Assembly (NCBI GenBank): GCA_027922465.2
Contig: BQMF02000062.1
Coordinates: forward strand, 806,001 to 870,000
DNA length: 64,000 bases
Reading direction: 5' to 3'
Source of the DNA: Turritopsis dohrnii
Taxonomy: Eukaryota > Cnidaria > Hydrozoa > Anthoathecata > Oceaniidae
Position 1 is the first letter of the stretch. Every line of letters starts with the position of its first letter. This document shows positions 60,601 to 64,000 of the stretch, in pieces. The notes under the pieces were generated by a model. It saw only the letters and a list, made by a program, of their open reading frames with translations. It was not told where the DNA came from and ran no database searches. Made by a program: the position numbers and the translations under genes.

Positions 60601-61857
60601 ACATTTACTGGCAGTACAGGTAAATGTAATACAAAGTAGAAAATGTGGTTATTACAAAGTGGGACAGCTTTTTTATTACAAATAGGGACGATTTTATTAC
60701 AAAACAGGACAGGTATTACAAAGTGGGACAATTTTATTACAAATCGCGACAGGTATTACAAAGTGGGACGATTATTACAAAGTGGGCTTTAACAACGTAA
60801 TTAAAAAAATGTACCATCAATTTGGCATGAAGGGGTTTTACAGTTGACACGCCTGCATCTACCTTGATCTCACGTCCCTTTTTACCTTTCTTCATTTGCT
60901 CGACAATCTCATTGGAGTACCAAGCTTGTGCTTTTTATCACAAAAAACTTTTGCTGCTCATATTCACTGTTAGGTATAATTGCTGAAAATAATTGGTCCA
61001 GTTGTTTGGTACTGGTACCATCATCCCATTCGATTCACGAACCAAACCCTTGACTTTGTCTATCCATTGACAGGTATATGATTAATATGAAACTAGCAAT
61101 GTTGTCCGAAACAATTGTAATTGATGAATAAGCTCAAACATAAGCTCAGGGCTTCTTCACTCCATTAAGTAAAATCAAAAAGGAGAGAAGAAGTCTTTGG
61201 AATGAAGGTGAGTTTAAGTGAAATACAATAACTAGCAAAATCGGGTTTTTTTAATTTTCGAATTTCGCGCACTTTTAATTTTCGCACACTCCGCTGCGCG
61301 AAAAGTAGCTTATTTCGCGCCCCTATAATTTTCGCGAGTTTCTTCTGCAAAAAAATGCCAAAATTAAGGAAATTAAGGTATACAGCGAAAAATCTCATAA
61401 AAATCACCATTCTATCCGTATTAGTGGTGAGGGTAACATTGAGGTAACATTATTTCACTAGAAATAAGAAAGAGTTTTCTCTTTTCAATAGTTTAATTTG
61501 GTTCAATCTCCATTCATAAATAAACTTGAAAAGACGCAAACCAAAGTTGTTCAGAGAAAAAAAGCATTAGCTGACAAGAGATAGTGATTTCGAGTGTTTT
61601 TATTTCTTATAGCTATGCACACTTCTTTTTTTATTTCGAGTGTTTTTATGTCTCATATGTATCGTTTATTTTAGTTTGCAAAAACATTAGAAAGAAAAAC
61701 AAGTTTGTCAACACAAGCGTTAACAAAACTGAGAAGATACTTGATTGCGGAATATAAATCATCTCCAGAATGGCTAAAGAGGCAGGAATATAGTTGCTGT
61801 CGCTACCCTGAGAAATTGTTACAAATTAGTGATTTTTGGAGGAGACCGGTCAGCTAA
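54615..61857 (+). CDS. Unidentified secreted protein, partly resolved exons
   Basis: I do not recognise the product. Supported exons are 54615-54740 (signal peptide MTARLKLVIFCAVYISCLPA, ends GAASLE at a GTGAGG donor), 55784-55883 (GDFGKSYQEEFNFRVKIDEN), 58745-58807 (ENFQNSPKKIIKLDATEIVQ) and 61675-61857 (terminal: SLSTQALTKLRRYLIAEYKS then SCCRYPEKLLQISDFW, stop). The last two join in phase 0, but exon 1 to 2 and 2 to 3 do not, so at least two small exons are missed or the pieces belong to two genes. The introns are packed with transposons. The C-terminal Cys pair and small size fit a small secreted factor, but no family fits. Confidence 0.5.
55250..55405. repeat. GGTATGACGGTATTTG-type repeat fragment
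   Basis: A cluster of CGGTATTTGTCG, CCGGTATGACGGTATTTG and related units, recurring at 57475-57560. Probably ends of a dispersed element; boundaries unclear. Confidence 0.5.
56756..57458. mobile_element. TA-flanked TIR element, copy 2, carrying a SINE
   Basis: Ends CACGTTTTTTTTATAAGCAAC and the complement of GTTGCTTATAAAAAAACGTG, each next to TA, as in the element at 14046-14798. AAGCAACA-type motifs recur inside (57123, 57152, 57390, 57409). A tRNA-derived SINE fills its left half. Confidence 0.8.
56785..57123 (+). mobile_element. tRNA-Glu-like SINE with (AAAT)n tail
   Basis: The head has a tRNA-like A box (GTAGTATAGTGGTTATCAC), an anticodon arm with a seven-base loop ATTTCAT (anticodon UUC, Glu) and a B box (GGGGTTCAATTCCCC). 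A roughly 230-bp body follows, ending in about five AAAT units. AAGCAACAC occurs on both sides (56770-56778 and 57122-57130), a possible target duplication, though that motif also recurs inside the host element. It is not counted as a tRNA gene because the acceptor stem pairs poorly and the body and tail follow directly. Confidence 0.8.
57860..58155. repeat. 60-bp higher-order minisatellite
   Basis: Built from CATTAC/TTCCAT/TATCTC-type hexamers arranged in an exact 60-bp higher-order unit (landmark CACTTCCGTTATCTCTATTA) repeated about four to five times with few changes. Because 60 is a multiple of three it stays open on both strands, which creates spurious ORFs. Confidence 0.95.
59110..60789. 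mobile_element. Foldback element with long repetitive inverted ends
   Basis: Both ends consist of tandem units around CACTTTGTAATA (left 59110 to about 59320) and the complement TATTACAAAGTGGGAC (right, about 60648-60789), starting AAGCCCAC and ending GTGGGCTT. The interior holds a truncated SINE, a run of more than 30 G (about 60129-60165) and a (GCGACATTTACTGGCA)-type tandem array at 60507-60617. It is inserted in the transposase relic. No gene. Confidence 0.8.
59494..59602 (-). mobile_element. 5'-truncated SINE tail
   Basis: Minus-strand match to the 3' part of the SINE at 61905-62205 (GGCTATCCTGGGTAAACATT), ending in (TAAA)n. A perfect hairpin CATAGTCACAA / TTGTGACTATG abuts it at 59470-59493. 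Confidence 0.75.
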
Positions 61858-61904
61858 TTTATAGTTTTTTTTTAATACAAATGCGCGATAGTAAATGAAC
61901 ACCT

Positions 61905-62205
61905 AACCGACTGGTAGCCTTGTGGTAGAGTGCTCGCTTCCTGTTCGGGAGGTCGCAGATTCAATCCCCAAAGGAGTCATGCCAGCCACTGTAGCAGTGT
62001 GAATCACTCCTCTCTGCATAGCACTCAGCAAGAGAGTAGTAATGATGTCTAGGATGGTTGTCTAATTGAAAGGTTCCTGTCATTACAGCTTCCGTAGCCC
62101 AAACGGGGGCTTTAAATGCTCTAGGACCTCCTTCACAGGACCTAACTGTACCTTAAGGAACTGGAGAGGCTATCCTGGGTAAACATTCGTGAAATAACCA
62201 TCGTT
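61905..62205 (+). mobile_element. tRNA-derived SINE, second family
   Basis: tRNA-like head with A box (TGGTAGCCTTGTGGTAGAGT) and B box (GGTCGCAGATTCAATCC), a unique body and a 3' part (GGCTATCCTGGGTAAACATT) shared with the truncated copy at 59494-59602. The anticodon stem is too eroded to name the parent tRNA. Confidence 0.75.
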
Positions 62206-62329
62206 TTCTGGTCCATGTTTTATGATAGTAGGCTCTACTACTGGCGGACTGAATAAATTCCGACTGTCAAAATTTGAATTGCAAGACAACTTTTCACTTG
62301 GTTTCAAGTACACGTAATTTCCACAAAGT

Positions 62330-62900
62330 CCAATAAGAGCCCAGTATTTATTAAGCGCCCCCTTGAATAAGCGTCCACCTTATAAAAGAGAGGGTGGTTA
62401 ATCGAAAACTGCCTTGAGAAACTGGGCACTTATTTGAAATTTTTACTTTCTTTTATCGGGAATAAGTTTATGTTGTGGGCATCTATAAATTTTTACTCTA
62501 AGATTGAAAACTGTTCATCAGGGACTCTTGCTGTTCGATTACATTTTGTGCGGGCACCACAAGTCCAACTTCCCATTTTTCGTTTCCCAATGACTGTAAC
62601 GTAGATGTAATTTTTTGTATCTGCGTTCAAAAACAAAAAGATGATGGCGATATGTTGTTTAAATTAAAACTAAAAAACCTATAAGACCCTAGCAAAACTA
62701 AGAAAACAGGTAAGACGAAGCGTAATTTTTTTTTTTTTTTTTTGTCAGTTTTATTTTTCAGGAAAAATTATAAAAATCAAAATTATCGTTGTCTTTATCT
62801 AGTGCAAAATTAGAAAACTTTTATTAGCGCCCAGCATTTATTAAGCGCCCATGCAAAATATCCAAAAATTTAATAAGCGCCCAGGGCGCTTGCTCGAATA
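62330..62900. repeat. AATAAGCGCCC-type repeat
   Basis: TATTTATTAAGCGCCC occurs at 62344 and again near 62834, with further AATAAGCGCCC units around 62370-62385 and 62870. It looks like the two ends of an old dispersed element, with a poly(T) tract between (about 62728-62744). Confidence 0.5.
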
Positions 62901-64000
62901 TCTTCTTTTTAGTATGAAATTTTACGCAACCGCAAACTACCTTAGCACATGAAATGTGTAAAGCAAGTAATTAATGCGAATTTGAAAATTTCGCTTTAAA
63001 AAGGTACCGTATGTAATGTAATTAACGTACTTATGTACTGCATCTTGACGACAATTCCTGTTAATTTCTGATCTCGTTAATTTTTTGACCGTTAATTAGT
63101 TGCTTTACATATTTCTTGCAATAAGGTAATTCATCCGACCGTATAAAAAGTCTAATAATGTTCTTTCTTAAAAATACAAAAATAATATGTACATTAACAT
63201 TTTTTCAAATCGCGATACGAGAGGTGTGAGCAGAACTAGTAAACATGGCCTTCGGTAAAGAGTTAAGACTGTAGACTATGTACTCATGTTTTATTCGGCA
63301 GGAGATGATTTCTACTACAGCGCTCCCATTCTCAGAGGCAAACGTGAAGTTCTAGAGTGTACTACTCTCCTATAAACTCCCAGCAAATTTCCCAGCAACA
63401 TTATCCAGCACAATTCTTATATAATTTCATTTTACATAATTTCTCTAATGCTATAGCTATTCATTGTCCCTGATATAACTTATGTTTGTTTTGATTTTTC
63501 GGCTGGCATTTTTGTTTAGTTTTTACTCACTTTCGTTATCAATTCAGTTGCTTATAAGACTTTAAGACAGTTGTTCTCTGACACTTAGTAAAGTTTTTTT
63601 TCATAGGCACCTCAGAGTTATGTATTTGGATTAAGATTTGACTTTTTATTACACATCATATGTACATGTATGTTTGTGGCTGCATTAAACCTGATATGTT
63701 CGAATTTAGACTATGTTCTAAGCCATGGTGATACACTGTTTTAATTGTTGCAAATATGGACCCCTCGTAACATATTTATTGAAACACAGTCAGTTCATGA
63801 GTATATACGATAAATCATCTTTTTTAGAGTAAATCGTCGTTTTTGAAACTCACAGCTTCCACCACAGTACAGTAGTGCAGTGACACAAAGTCACAAATTG
63901 CACTTAAATATTGCTTGAATTTATTTCTTTGAGAAAATTAAAATGAAGAATGAAGACTGAATAAATTGTATTTTGCGATATATACTTATTTTTGCGAATC
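62901..64000. other. No feature recognised
   Basis: AT-rich sequence to the end of the window. I find no exon, RNA gene or repeat that I can support. Confidence 0.5.

Larger units (their letters stand above)
58990..61110 (-). pseudogene. Second pogo-like transposase relic, split by an insertion
   Basis: Minus-strand text at about 60795-61060 reads VPNNWTNYFQQLYLTVN, then WYSNEIVEQMKKGKKGREI and STVKPLHAKLMVHFFNYV. It resumes at about 59105-59000 with KWKPDLIINGWKSSGVIENS. This aligns in order with the transposase at 52009-53133 (VPNNMTNYFQPLDLTVN, WYANEVKKQLDEG, LKPIHARWLLGLYDHL, KEVIINGFQSAGIIE). The third catalytic Asp is replaced by Tyr and stops are present. A 1.68-kb foldback element separates the two parts. 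Confidence 0.8.

Overview
The window is AT-rich animal nuclear DNA. Genes have many short GT-AG exons, introns are full of small inverted-repeat elements, and there are non-LTR, Penelope-like, pogo-like and tRNA-derived SINE elements. Alpha-spectrin, an astacin protease and an FBXL18-type F-box protein place it in Metazoa. The compact introns, AT-richness and the Penelope-type GIY-YIG fragment suggest a cnidarian, possibly a hydrozoan; this taxon guess is inference only.

Layout: 0.9-3.8 kb (+) is the last part of an alpha-spectrin gene, followed by a decayed duplicate of its 3' end. 6.3-10.7 kb (-) is a complete six-exon astacin-type secreted protease. 11.9-15.0 kb is a nest of transposons: a small inverted-repeat element split by a LINE fragment and a TA-flanked element. 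15.9-16.7 kb (-) is an intronless coiled-coil gene with a TATA box and two CRE sites. 16.9-21.0 kb (+) is a full-length non-LTR retrotransposon with an intact 1061-residue ORF and a 12-bp target-site duplication. 21.5-34.2 kb (-) is one 15-exon gene, reconstructed here with all splice phases consistent, for a secreted protein of about 2907 residues. It has a signal peptide, a PA14-like domain, an AbfB-like region, a block of short repeats and a very long disordered region holding a six-cysteine segment between furin sites. 35.4-36.9 kb (-) is a small four-exon coiled-coil gene. 37.4-40.8 kb (-) is an F-box/LRR gene matching FBXL18 from the F-box to the C terminus.

From 42 kb on the window is mostly transposon-derived: a MITE with 9-bp target duplication, a Penelope-like fragment, a truncated aspartic-protease gene, a hAT-like element, and a pogo/mariner-like transposon (50.5-53.4 kb) with two divergent genes, a DD35D transposase (one frameshift) and a HIRAN-like accessory protein. 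54.6-61.9 kb (+) carries several exons of an unidentified secreted-protein gene. Its introns hold a SINE inside a TIR element, a 60-bp minisatellite, and a second pogo-like transposase relic split by a foldback element. A second tRNA-derived SINE lies near 62 kb.

The genes do not form an obvious pathway. The best candidates for new biology are the giant secreted protein with its furin-flanked cysteine-rich segment, and the transposon that couples a transposase to a HIRAN-like protein.
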